Source: Hungatella effluvii (GTDB lineage: Bacteria > Bacillota > Clostridia > Lachnospirales > Lachnospiraceae). Taken from it: 39,258 bases of DNA. Below, in pieces: positions 15,786 through 24,362 of the stretch; within the stretch, counting starts at the first letter, position 1; each line of letters begins with the position of its first letter. A program made the translations under genes and the position numbers. The stretch spans positions 1 to 39,258 of the forward strand of contig NZ_QJKD01000031.1 of NCBI RefSeq assembly GCF_003201875.1. Direction: 5' to 3'. A model generated the notes under the pieces. The model made no database searches, was not told where the DNA came from, and worked only from the letters and a program-made list of their open reading frames with translations.

Positions 15786-16085
15786 TTGCTTTTAACCGCG
15801 TATACAGTTCAAATACTGCTTTTATAGAGTCATGTGCTAAGATGTAAGGGTATGATAGTTCGAGTCGAAATAAGACCTGTTTCGTGCGATTTAAGTGCTA
15901 TTTAGGGATGACAGCAGGTGACAGGTAACCGGGGTAGTTTACATTTAAAAGGGTGCGAAGAATACCTCATCGAATCTTGCTACAGACTGTTCTATATGTT
16001 AAAATAAAGAAAAATAATTGGTGAAAACACATCAACAAATCGGAATTTGTAACGAAGATTATTTATATAATTAGGAGGTTTCCGC

Positions 16086-16454
16086 ATGTTCAAATTGGGG
16101 GTTATTGAAGAAAGTGTGGTGAATACTGAAAATGTTCTTGATAAATTGAGGCCATTTTTCTTTTCACAGAGAATAGAAAATGTGCCGGGTGACCAAGAAC
16201 CTATCTGGCACACAAATGAGTATCATGTTCCAGATGAAGAAATTGAAGAAATAACAAGCTTTTTGGCAGCCGAAGTAAAAGCAACATGGTATATACACGC
16301 TTTTTCAAATGATAAATTAATAGTTGTTCTTAAAGATAAAGTATTTGTCGTTTCATTATTAAAAAACGAAACTTGGAATGAGATGATTGAATACGGTGTT
16401 AAATTTGCGCAAGTTGAGTTACAATTTTTAGAAAATATTCCATTGCATATTTAG
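16086..16454 (+). CDS. Hypothetical protein, accessory island
   Basis: 122 residues with a strong ribosome site TAGGAGG before the ATG. The N terminus is MFKLGVIEESVVN. It is a soluble acidic alpha/beta protein; 'TWYIHAFSNDKLIVVLKDKVFVVSL' looks like a beta sheet core. I do not recognise a family. Codon use is AT-rich like the rest of the 14.7-18.3 kb zone. The SIR2/AbiH-like pseudogene follows 178 bp later on the same strand, so the two may have been acquired together. Confidence 0.65.
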   Translation: MFKLGVIEESVVNTENVLDKLRPFFFSQRIENVPGDQEPIWHTNEYHVPDEEIEEITSFLAAEVKATWYIHAFSNDKLIVVLKDKVFVVSLLKNETWNEMIEYGVKFAQVELQFLENIPLHI

Positions 16455-16632
16455 TCTTGCCAAGTGAGCATGATCCAAAAAGTGATAGATTCCAGTTTGT
16501 CGAATAGTTGTTATTTTCAAAAATCCGACTTAAAGAGAATGGAAGGTGTTATAGGAGCGGTCACTTGGAGCATCCACACGACATATTGCTGATTCAAACT
16601 AACCGGTTATATAATGAATTTTAATAAAGGAC

Positions 16633-17583
16633 ATGACAGTTATAAATAATAAAAATTTAATGTTAGGAAATGGGATCAATATAGAATTCGGAATAAAAGA
16701 TCTAAGAACTGATAATATAGCTACTAGATTTCGTAATATTCTAATAAATAGCCGCCCATTATATGACTACTTGTTTCATGTTGCTTTTACCCCAGAACTA
16801 TGCAACTCGTTATTCACTAAAGCTCCTGATCAGGGTATAGAAACACTGGCTGCAGAAGTTTATTAATACATATATGCTCAGATTAACCAAATATCTGATA
16901 ATGACGAATATCGTCTGCTTAATGCAATTAAAACCTCTGCTATCAATGCTATCTTTTATGATAATGCGCATTTTATAAAAGTTCCAGAATTAGACGCAAA
17001 AAAGATTAATTGTTTAAATTCTTATACAAATATATATACCTTAAACTATGCAGAATTTTGGGAGCCACAAAATTCCTGTTCCTATTTGCATGGAGAGTTT
17101 ATACCTTTATCTATCCCGCATGACACAAGGCCGATACTCTTATACGCCTCAGAAGAATATAATCTGCCAGAGTATGTAAAAGAAGTCAAGAAACTATCCT
17201 TAAGTTATAACACAGTGGAATTTAATGGATATAATATTGTATTTTCTCCATTACTGGATAAACAAGAAGTTATCGGAGTTGGACATGATCCTTCGGAAAC
17301 TTTATTTCCTGCCGGATATCTATTTCCATTCGATCCACCTGAACTCTATACACAACTAGACGGGGTATCATCTTTAGATATTTTTGGGATGTCACCCTAT
17401 GGAGATGAAAAACTCATAGAACGCATTGCACAAATTCCTGATTTAACGGTTTATGTTTATAAAATGGACCAACGTCAGGTATCTGAATGGAATAACAATG
17501 TCAGCATGGATTATATATGTGGCTGCGGCAATGTTCCGAATAAATTTCCTATAGAAAAAGTTTTACGGGGGATGTGTATTTGA
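16633..17583 (+). pseudogene. SIR2/AbiH-like protein gene interrupted by one in-frame stop
   Basis: Reading from 16633 gives 77 residues, then TAA (16864-16866). The same frame then runs on without another stop to 17583 (317 codons in all). The joined product has the features of the SIR2-like/AbiH-like class: an N-terminal nucleotide-site-like motif LMLGNGINIEFG, a middle 'IYTLNYAEFWEP' followed by 'SYLHGEF', and a C-terminal 'DIFGMSPYGDEKLIERI' followed by 'VYVYKM'. Members of this class occur in phage-defence systems that deplete NAD or abort infection. The family call rests on motif recognition only. The first ATG has AAAGGA placed very close, so the true start may be the ATG at 16660. A single nonsense mutation or a sequencing error would explain the break. 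Confidence 0.65.
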
Positions 17584-17735
17584 AAAACGGGCATGGTAAT
17601 ACGAATAACTGAAATTATAAACTACAGGGATGGATATACTTTACATCTCAATAATATAGTACTCCCCATGGCAGCAGGAAGATATATGATCCCCGTCTAA
17701 TCTACGTTTGCAGTCAAATTTTGCTAAAATATAAA
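17584..17735. other. Short gap, tiny ORF only
   Basis: Only a 35-codon ORF at 17593-17700 (MVIRITEIINYRDG...) is present, with no ribosome binding site. It may be a gene fragment in the decayed island. Confidence 0.25.
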
Positions 17736-17775
17736 AGTGCCAATCAATCCAGTAAATACGGGGATTCATGGCACT
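17736..17775. repeat. Imperfect hairpin beside IS66 fragment
   Basis: AGTGCCA (17736-17742) is the reverse complement of TGGCACT (17769-17775), and the pairing extends inward with mismatches. It directly follows the stop of the tnpB fragment on the minus strand, and may be the tnpB-tnpC spacer of the element. Confidence 0.4.
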
Positions 17776-18024
17776 TTATAATGCGGTTTTGGGCTGGATT
17801 TTCTGTATGGCTCCCGGTTGGTCTATTGCCAGTCCTTCCAGTAGCCGGCAGAACTCTTTTTGTGAGATGCTGCACACCTCATCCTGGTTCCCGGGCCATT
17901 GAAAACGTGAGTTCTCTAACCGTTTATACAGGAGAACGAATCCGTCTCCTTCCCAATAGAGTGCTTTCAGCCGGTTGGCTTTGCGTCCGCAGAACAGGAA
18001 CAAGCTGTTTAAGAATGGGTCCAG
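17776..18024 (-). mobile_element. IS66-family tnpB fragment
   Basis: Minus-strand frame reading LDPFLNSLFLFCGRKANRLK, then ALYWEGDGFVLLYKRLE, 'FQWPGNQDEV', and ending 'QPKTAL' at a stop. These are the conserved C-terminal two thirds of IS66 TnpB (Orf2), the accessory protein of that insertion-sequence family. The first 30-40 residues are missing, and neither tnpA nor the tnpC transposase is present nearby. At its upstream edge the sequence passes directly into the acyltransferase remnant, so this is the scar of an old insertion followed by deletion. Confidence 0.8.
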
Positions 18025-18264
18025 TTATCCTTTTTCTTTGCAGATTCGTACACACCATATCCTGACAGGAAAAAAACATTGAGGTACATAAAAAGCCAGT
18101 ATTATTAAAAGGCAGAAGCAACTTATCCAACATTGTAATTCCATAAGCATTATCAGGAAATGTATGCCCAAACACAACTTGCATTGCAAGAAGCGCTCTG
18201 AAAGTTAGAATTTTTCTTTTGTAAATTTCTCTTCTAATTCTTTAGGCTGTTCACTCCCCTCCAT
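18022..18264 (-). pseudogene. 5' fragment of an acyltransferase-3 family gene
   Basis: Three frames join into one recognisable N terminus. MEGSEQPKELEEKFTKEKF is followed by a shift into ILTFRALLAMQVVFGHTFPD and on to 'LLLPFNNTGFLCTSMFF'. A second shift gives FFLSGYGVYESAKKKDNW. Hydrophobic helices with a conserved His in 'VFGHT' and 'FFLSGYG' are typical of membrane O-acyltransferases (acyltransferase family 3) that decorate surface sugars. The rest is lost at the junction with the IS66 fragment. It lies directly downstream of the sulfotransferase-like gene, so it was probably once the last gene of the polysaccharide operon. Confidence 0.7.
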
Positions 18265-18311
18265 ATATGAAACAAAGTATCAACAAAATATATATCATGC
18301 CTATAAACCTC

Positions 18312-19379
18312 TCAAAATTTTGTCTTGTCAGCCACCGGTATACCAACAACTTCATCACGTGAGTGTCTGTCAAATGGGTATAAATATTCACTCAAAGCGT
18401 TTTCAATATATCGAATATCTTCGTAAAGTCCTGGCTGTTCAATCCATGTCTGGACATTATTGACGGATTTTAGAGGATTAAGATATTGAAATTTCTTAGT
18501 ATGGTTTTCCGTTTTCAAACCGGTTGCATTCTCTATTTCTTTTACTACTCTTTCATAGTCAAAAAGAAAATCCTCAAACTGTAGGTAATGAATATGCTCA
18601 GATGTTGATTTTTTCGGATCTCCGCTTTCTCTTACGTATTTAAATTTCTTGCAAAACACCTCAGCTGAGTCATTATTATAACTTCCATAGTGAATCGGAT
18701 AATACACTTTCTCTAATACATAAATGTCCCTCGGATCTCTATCAACCACAAAGACTTCAATCGGGTCGGAAAAGTAGCGTAAATACCTGTCAATATTTTG
18801 TGAGCCGACAATCTGGTCGACTTCTATGTATTCTTTTCCTTCAAGATTTGCAGCTTCCATAAGCGCATGTACATATTTTCTAGTGACACTAAGAAATTGT
18901 TCCTCTGACGGATGCGAAAAAAACATTATCTCATTGTCAAGCACTCTCTTGTGTGTGAGTGGTATAGTCTTGAATATTCTGTCCTCAATTTTCTTTCTGT
19001 ACATATAAAAGTCCCTTTTATCACCTTTGTCCAGAAGATCAAAGTCCCACCACCCCTTACACGTGAAGTCTGTAAGAGCATCCACATACTGTTTTGAAAG
19101 CTCAAGATATTTTCCATCAAAGAATCTTTCATATCTCTTATGAATTCGATTACCCCCATTAAATTGGCACTGTCTCCAAAAACGTTTTAACGCTCTCCCG
19201 GCGTTATGCCTATTGTGGCATTCCACCAATTGAAACTCTAAATCTGATATACCATCCGGGTCATGCAAAAATCGGAACTCTGCATCAGTCATTCTTTTCA
19301 CATTTGAATATTCAGCCACCAGATCAGTCAATGCACTCGATCCTGACGCCCCGTAACTTGCACACGTAATAATCTTCAT
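18312..19379 (-). CDS. Sulfotransferase-like protein
   Basis: 355 residues. The start MKIITCASYGASGSSALTD carries a glycine/serine loop in the position of the 5'-phosphosulfate site of PAPS-dependent sulfotransferases. 'FVVDRDPRDIYVLEK' (about 215-230) matches the 3'-phosphate-binding motif of that fold. Members transfer sulfate from PAPS to sugars or other alcohols, but divergent relatives in polysaccharide loci may have other donors. It is the last intact gene of the polysaccharide operon, 20 bp after the GT2 gene, so the surface glycan may be sulfated. I see no PAPS-synthesis genes in the window. Confidence 0.7.
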   Translation of the reverse strand: MKIITCASYGASGSSALTDLVAEYSNVKRMTDAEFRFLHDPDGISDLEFQLVECHNRHNAGRALKRFWRQCQFNGGNRIHKRYERFFDGKYLELSKQYVDALTDFTCKGWWDFDLLDKGDKRDFYMYRKKIEDRIFKTIPLTHKRVLDNEIMFFSHPSEEQFLSVTRKYVHALMEAANLEGKEYIEVDQIVGSQNIDRYLRYFSDPIEVFVVDRDPRDIYVLEKVYYPIHYGSYNNDSAEVFCKKFKYVRESGDPKKSTSEHIHYLQFEDFLFDYERVVKEIENATGLKTENHTKKFQYLNPLKSVNNVQTWIEQPGLYEDIRYIENALSEYLYPFDRHSRDEVVGIPVADKTKF

Positions 19380-19399
19380 AACTCTTTTTGCCTTTCCTG

Positions 19400-20314
19400 T
19401 TAACTTCTGTATTCCAGATTATTCTGAGGAATATACTTCGTAATAATGCTTCCAAAACAGCCAAGAAGAGCAATGCTTTTGCAATTAACAAAGTAGTGCT
19501 TCAGTTTCCTAAATGGAATCTTTTTCTCTCTTGCCAATTCAAAATATCTACAGCATTGTTTTAATCTGGATGCAAACGGTATTTCAGAATAATTCATCCT
19601 TTCAGAAACCAACACGGTATAGGTGAAGAAGTTGTTTTTTCTCTCCTCTACACGTGTATCAGTGGCTCCACCCGGCAGATACTGGGTGCAATATATTTTT
19701 TTATTAAACCATCTTATTTTTCTCTCTGCATGGGCAATTCTATCCCACAATATTCCCTCCCATGTAAAATATTCACCCTGAAACGCAGGCATCGGTCCAA
19801 ACTCTTTCAAAACATCAAGATAATATGCCTCAGCCTTATCTCCGTCCAGACCATTCTTTCCGCGTTCCAAATTTGTGCAGTCGAACCATTCCGTATCATG
19901 GTTCCACTCCCCGCCGATTGCTCTGCCGTCAGGATACTGTCTGAGTCCACTGACACCTGCATATTTCTCTTTGTCTTCTATCGTTGATGCCATCTTTATT
20001 ACAGCCTCAATCGCATCAGGGGTCAATGTGTCATCATCGTCAACTTTCATGACAAGATCGCCTTGAGCAATCCCCATCATTAAGTTAAGCGCTCTGCCAA
20101 TCCCCCGTTCACCATCAAGCCTTTTGTAAATGACCGGAAAAACAGCATCATTTATGAATTGTTCTGCCAAGTCTCTGGTCTTATCATTTCCTTGATCTAC
20201 AATAAGCCATTCATAGGGAAGAACCGTCTGTAAGCAAAGCGACTTATACAAATTCGTTATATACCTATCTCGGTTATATGTCGGTGTAAAAATGGTAACT
20301 TTTGTTTTATTCAT
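19400..20314 (-). CDS. Family 2 glycosyltransferase
   Basis: 304 residues, soluble. The GT-A fold is evident: 'VTIFTPTYNRDRYI' at the start, 'LIVDQGNDKT' near residue 37, and the metal-binding DxD in 'MKVDDDDTLTPDAIE' (about 94-108). An inverting transferase adding one sugar of the repeat unit on the cytosolic face; donor and acceptor are unknown. The C-terminal helix 'RLKQCCRYFELAREKKIPF' is basic and may lie on the membrane. AAAGGA is upstream of the ATG, and the gene is 15 bp after the acetyltransferase gene. Confidence 0.88.
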   Translation of the reverse strand: MNKTKVTIFTPTYNRDRYITNLYKSLCLQTVLPYEWLIVDQGNDKTRDLAEQFINDAVFPVIYKRLDGERGIGRALNLMMGIAQGDLVMKVDDDDTLTPDAIEAVIKMASTIEDKEKYAGVSGLRQYPDGRAIGGEWNHDTEWFDCTNLERGKNGLDGDKAEAYYLDVLKEFGPMPAFQGEYFTWEGILWDRIAHAERKIRWFNKKIYCTQYLPGGATDTRVEERKNNFFTYTVLVSERMNYSEIPFASRLKQCCRYFELAREKKIPFRKLKHYFVNCKSIALLGCFGSIITKYIPQNNLEYRS

Positions 20315-20329
20315 CAGATAATCATTCCT

Positions 20330-20935
20330 TTATAATTCCCTTTCAATTTCATTCAGTGTTTCCCGGTATTTTCTAAGCAACTCCTTAATACGTTCGGGTT
20401 CATCGTCCCACCATTTCAGTTCAGACAATGCTTTACGCTTGCTTTCCTCCAGTACACGGTAGCGAATAAATTTTGCCGGAACACCTCCCCATATTTCATA
20501 TTTTCCAACATCGTGTGTTACAACGGCTCCGGCTCCTATCACAGCTCCATCCCCAATTTGAACGCTCTCCAGAATTGTAACATTCAGACTTATGAGGACA
20601 TCATTACCAATCACAACCCGCTTTATTTTTCTGTCAACATCTCCAACAGGGTGTGTAGTCAATCCCTTCATGTTATGGTTATAGGGATTAATATTTACAT
20701 TAGAAGAGATGGAACAATACTTACCTACATCACAATGCTGCAGTCGGCTATTGGCATTCACATAGGAATAATCACCAATAATGACATCTGCCGATATAAA
20801 AGTATTCTCATCAATTCGAGCACTTTTACCATATTTTGCTTCCAGATTCGCATACAAGGATCTAATTTCTGTTCTATTATGTTTATTGAATGTTTTGATT
20901 TTCAGTTTTTTATAGAAAGCTACTGCTGGATTCAT
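20330..20935 (-). CDS. Left-handed beta-helix acetyltransferase (CatB/LbH family)
   Basis: 201 residues from the ATG at 20935, which has GAGG six bases upstream; the frame continues four codons further to a TTG that would overlap that ribosome site. Hexapeptide repeats run from about residue 40 ('ARIDENTFISADVIIGDYSYV') to 160, with the loop 'NINPYNHNMKGLTTHP' holding a His typical of the CatB-type active site. It ends 'WGGVPAKFIRYR', the usual closing motif. It probably O-acetylates a sugar of the repeat unit using acetyl-CoA. Confidence 0.85.
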   Translation of the reverse strand: MNPAVAFYKKLKIKTFNKHNRTEIRSLYANLEAKYGKSARIDENTFISADVIIGDYSYVNANSRLQHCDVGKYCSISSNVNINPYNHNMKGLTTHPVGDVDRKIKRVVIGNDVLISLNVTILESVQIGDGAVIGAGAVVTHDVGKYEIWGGVPAKFIRYRVLEESKRKALSELKWWDDEPERIKELLRKYRETLNEIEREL

Positions 20936-20959
20936 ACGTTTCCTCAATTCTTCTTTTCA

Positions 20960-22357
20960 TCATCTGAGTTTTTTCGGCCGCATATAAGTATAGAACATTC
21001 TCCTTGCTACAAAAACAAATAGAACCATATAAATCAAGATACTACTAACATCCACAAGTATATTGGGGGATAGATAAAATGCTGCAATGGATGCTGGAAG
21101 TATTAAAATCCAGATACCCGTCAGTGCATCAATTCCTATTCTATATTTCTTCTCAAGAACAATTTCTCTGATCAACATCATAAGAACACTTGCTACCATT
21201 AGCGAAATCATCGCTCCATGGAAACCCAGCGCAGGAATTAATAATAAGATTAGCAGCAGATTTGTTCCTCCTGCTACAAGAGACGAAGCAATAATAGTTT
21301 TGACATCCTTATATGACATATATATAGTTGAAAAAAAGCTGGCAAAAGAATTTGCACCAGCATACATGACAATATACGGAATTATCTCAAGTGCTTCACT
21401 ATACGCTGGAGCAATAAAGTATGGGAACATAATTTTTATGACAAGCATAAAAACGGATGACCCGAATACCAGTACGCCAAATAGCATATTAATGACTCTT
21501 CGATAATATCCGACACTATTGTCATTTTTTGCAAGGTCATATGCCAATTCAAGCCAGGCATACTCAAAAATACTCGCAATCAGAGAAATCAATGTAGCAA
21601 ACTTCACAGCCACAGAAAAAAGGCCATTGTAATATGTTCCCAGCATTTGTGCTATCATAATTTGCGTGAATCCTGTTAAAAGCCACTGCATGATTGAATT
21701 TAATGCTAACGGGCCTCCAAATTTAAAAAGTGTCCGTAAACGCCCCTTATGCACATATTCCATACGGAAGTGACTCAGTACGCGAAACTTAATTCCGATT
21801 ATCAGTACCTGTGCAAGTGTTCCGATGATATAGGAATAATAAAGCGCCTCTATTCCATGATGCAGATATACAATTCCAATCCAGTTCAGCAATAAGTTGA
21901 TCGTACTATTTACGCACCCGGATAATATAAACGTCTTGTTATCCTTCATGCTCCGGGCAATATAACCATAGAAGTATTGAAAACCGTTGGCAATCGCATA
22001 GAAACAGACAAGGTATGGATTTCCTAAGCTCCAAAATATATTGATAATCAATAGCACAGCCACTATCACCCCCGAAGCAATCCACATAACTGGAAGGCCT
22101 GTAGAAATAATTTCATACCTGTCCTGTTCTGTTTCTGCTTCAGCCGAATAGCGAAACACTGCCATCCAGATGCACATACATACAACCGGTACGAGCAATT
22201 GTACAATGGTCATGTTAACGCCATAGAGTCCATATATTTCCGGGTCAATCAACTTCGTATATAACGGAAGCAGAATGAGGGAAATAAGTTTTGTGAATAC
22301 ATTTCCTGCAAAGTAACCTATAACTGTAAAGAAAAAATGTTTATATCGCGGCTTCAA
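20960..22357 (-). CDS. Wzx-type polysaccharide flippase
   Basis: 465 residues with about 12-14 hydrophobic helices spread over the whole length, starting 'HFFFTVIGYFAGNVFTKLISL' as in the MOP/PST exporter family. It flips undecaprenyl-linked repeat units across the membrane. The start is a TTG at 22357, with GGAGG upstream, and it overlaps the stop of the GT32-like gene (TTGA). The name wzx would be fair by role, but sequence identity to a characterised Wzx is not shown here. Confidence 0.88.
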   Translation of the reverse strand: MKPRYKHFFFTVIGYFAGNVFTKLISLILLPLYTKLIDPEIYGLYGVNMTIVQLLVPVVCMCIWMAVFRYSAEAETEQDRYEIISTGLPVMWIASGVIVAVLLIINIFWSLGNPYLVCFYAIANGFQYFYGYIARSMKDNKTFILSGCVNSTINLLLNWIGIVYLHHGIEALYYSYIIGTLAQVLIIGIKFRVLSHFRMEYVHKGRLRTLFKFGGPLALNSIMQWLLTGFTQIMIAQMLGTYYNGLFSVAVKFATLISLIASIFEYAWLELAYDLAKNDNSVGYYRRVINMLFGVLVFGSSVFMLVIKIMFPYFIAPAYSEALEIIPYIVMYAGANSFASFFSTIYMSYKDVKTIIASSLVAGGTNLLLILLLIPALGFHGAMISLMVASVLMMLIREIVLEKKYRIGIDALTGIWILILPASIAAFYLSPNILVDVSSILIYMVLFVFVARRMFYTYMRPKKLR

Positions 22358-23154
22358 TCCTTTTGCCTCCTCACAAGAAACCGGACATACTCTACCAGTG
22401 TCCCCTCCTTGGCATTCCTATATAGCTTCCCTGGAAAGCTGGCCAGAGAAGAAATCCTTTTCCCCCATTTAGGCCCAAACCACCTTACCAGTCCCCACTC
22501 CCTGCCTTTCGCCTTTCGGAAGCCCTCCGAATTCCATGACATGTCAAAATGGTGGATACTCACTGTGTTCTCTGTTATTTTTGTTTTCCCCGTTTTGAAT
22601 GACATAGGGCAAAAGTATTCCGTGCTGAATATATAGCAGTCCCCGACTACCTGGTTCTGATTGTTGCACACCATCCCCCGCCTCTCCAAAGCATCTGTTT
22701 GGATCCTCGGGCAGGAGACCATGGACAGGTCAAACTCACTTTCAGGAAATTCCAGGCCATCATAATACTCCAAGATGTCCTTCAACACCGGGTGTCCTTC
22801 GACCGATCCAAAGCCAAGGCCGAAGGACACGAAGGACATGCTTTCGAACCCTGCATAAAAATCATATTTTAAAAATGGATCCAGGCTGGTAATCAGCTCA
22901 ACATCTGTGTCCAGGTAAACCCCACCATGACGGTATAAGATATCCACTCTGGCATAGTCCGCTACGAATGCCCATTTCCCCGCTTCATAGGCTTTTTTCA
23001 TGAACGGCTGCTTCGTGACATCGTAATTGGATTCGTTCCACTCTACGATCTCATAATCCGGGCAGAACTTTCGCCAGCTCGCGATGCAGCATTTGATCAT
23101 TTCACTTTTTTTATTGCAGCCAAACCAACAATAATGAATTATCTTTGGAATCAT
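22354..23154 (-). CDS. DXD-type glycosyltransferase (GT32-like)
   Basis: 266 residues from the ATG at 23154 (MIPKIIHYCWFG), with GGAGG upstream. The 'IPKIIHYCWFG' start, 'WEFVADYAR'-like block (here KWAFVADYARVDILYRHGG) and 'VYLDTDVE' DxD motif (about 86-93) identify the family that includes Och1/capsular sugar-transfer proteins. A retaining transferase probably adding hexose or HexNAc. It begins one base after the Wzy stop codon and overlaps the wzx start, so the three are translationally coupled. Confidence 0.88.
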   Translation of the reverse strand: MIPKIIHYCWFGCNKKSEMIKCCIASWRKFCPDYEIVEWNESNYDVTKQPFMKKAYEAGKWAFVADYARVDILYRHGGVYLDTDVELITSLDPFLKYDFYAGFESMSFVSFGLGFGSVEGHPVLKDILEYYDGLEFPESEFDLSMVSCPRIQTDALERRGMVCNNQNQVVGDCYIFSTEYFCPMSFKTGKTKITENTVSIHHFDMSWNSEGFRKAKGREWGLVRWFGPKWGKRISSLASFPGKLYRNAKEGTLVEYVRFLVRRQKD

Positions 23155-23155
23155 T

Positions 23156-24361
23156 TTAATCCACCTCCAGCCGTTCACGGCAGCCTATGCCTATTGCCAT
23201 GGCTATATATATCAGATTGGGCAAATAGGAAAGAACCGTCTCCCCAAATCCCACAATCAAAACATAGAGCAGAATCTGATAGCATTTAAACTGCAAATCA
23301 GAAATTTGTCCCGATTTCCCATACATGCCTGCCACCGAATAAATAATATATGCTAAATATACCAACAGTGTGGGAAGCCCATACTGGGCAAAAATCATCA
23401 AATAAGCATTATGGAGATTAAATGTCCCTCTTGAATACAGCTCCGTATTATATCCAACTCCCCATATGAACGCACTATGGTTTTGCTGCAAGTAATTCCA
23501 CAGATTTGCCCAAATATACTGCCGACCCGTAAACACCCTCTTCCTCAGGAACAGCGTATCGTATGTGATAATTCCGTTCCTATACAGACCAACATAGACA
23601 ATGGGGAAAATGATCCCGGCAGCGATTATCAAAGTAACCAATATCAATGCCAGCTTTTTTAATCTTTTGATCTTTTTCTTCAGCAACAGCTCCACAATTA
23701 GAATTGCAAAGTACGCAACCATAGACGTTCTCGACCTTGTCCGATATAACGCAGCAAAACTGATCACATATACTATGATTTTCCATAATTTTGATTTGGA
23801 CTTGCCATCAATGTATAACCCAAGGAAAAGGCAGGTAGTTACAATGATTATGGCTATTGTATTTGGATTGATCCCCCTCTGTTCGACATTCTGCTCAAAC
23901 GCTTCAAAATATGCAGCTGTATAACTCAAAGACCCTGCCACTGCCAATATCCATCCGGCCATCATTAAGACATTGATCCTGGCGATATACGCATCAGGAA
24001 TATGGAAGTTTTTAAACATATATATGATGCACAACGGCCATAAGATTTGAATTAAAACGCCCATTCCGGAGCCGTTCATTAGGATTGCAAGAACATTCAT
24101 CCCAATAAATGCGACCATCCCGACTGCCTTCATACCGCTATATTTTAATTTCTTCCCACAAGCAAATATCAGAAATGCGCATATGAATACTACATAAGCA
24201 TAGTATTTATGCAAAGATGAATATACCGGATAGAATACCGAGAAAGCAATATTTAAAATCAGCGCCAAATAGAAGATTAATTCACTAGGTGAAAAAAAAC
24301 TCCTAGCGCCACTGCTAATATTTCTCGAAACATATGTTTTCTGTATGCTTGCTCTATCCAT
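23156..24361 (-). CDS. Wzy-like O-antigen/capsule polymerase
   Basis: 401 residues from the ATG at 24361 with GGAGG upstream; the frame extends 11 codons further without a site. About 10-12 hydrophobic segments with a large loop (about 265-310) containing 'TGRQYIWANLWNYLQQ' and 'HNAYLMIFAQYG', the pattern of the O-antigen ligase/polymerase family (Wzy_C-like). It joins repeat units on the outer face. Like most Wzy proteins it has few conserved residues, and a WaaL-like ligase role cannot be ruled out, but Wzx nearby favours Wzy. It overlaps the end of the preceding GT2. Confidence 0.82.
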   Translation of the reverse strand: MDRASIQKTYVSRNISSGARSFFSPSELIFYLALILNIAFSVFYPVYSSLHKYYAYVVFICAFLIFACGKKLKYSGMKAVGMVAFIGMNVLAILMNGSGMGVLIQILWPLCIIYMFKNFHIPDAYIARINVLMMAGWILAVAGSLSYTAAYFEAFEQNVEQRGINPNTIAIIIVTTCLFLGLYIDGKSKSKLWKIIVYVISFAALYRTRSRTSMVAYFAILIVELLLKKKIKRLKKLALILVTLIIAAGIIFPIVYVGLYRNGIITYDTLFLRKRVFTGRQYIWANLWNYLQQNHSAFIWGVGYNTELYSRGTFNLHNAYLMIFAQYGLPTLLVYLAYIIYSVAGMYGKSGQISDLQFKCYQILLYVLIVGFGETVLSYLPNLIYIAMAIGIGCRERLEVD

Positions 24362-24362
24362 A

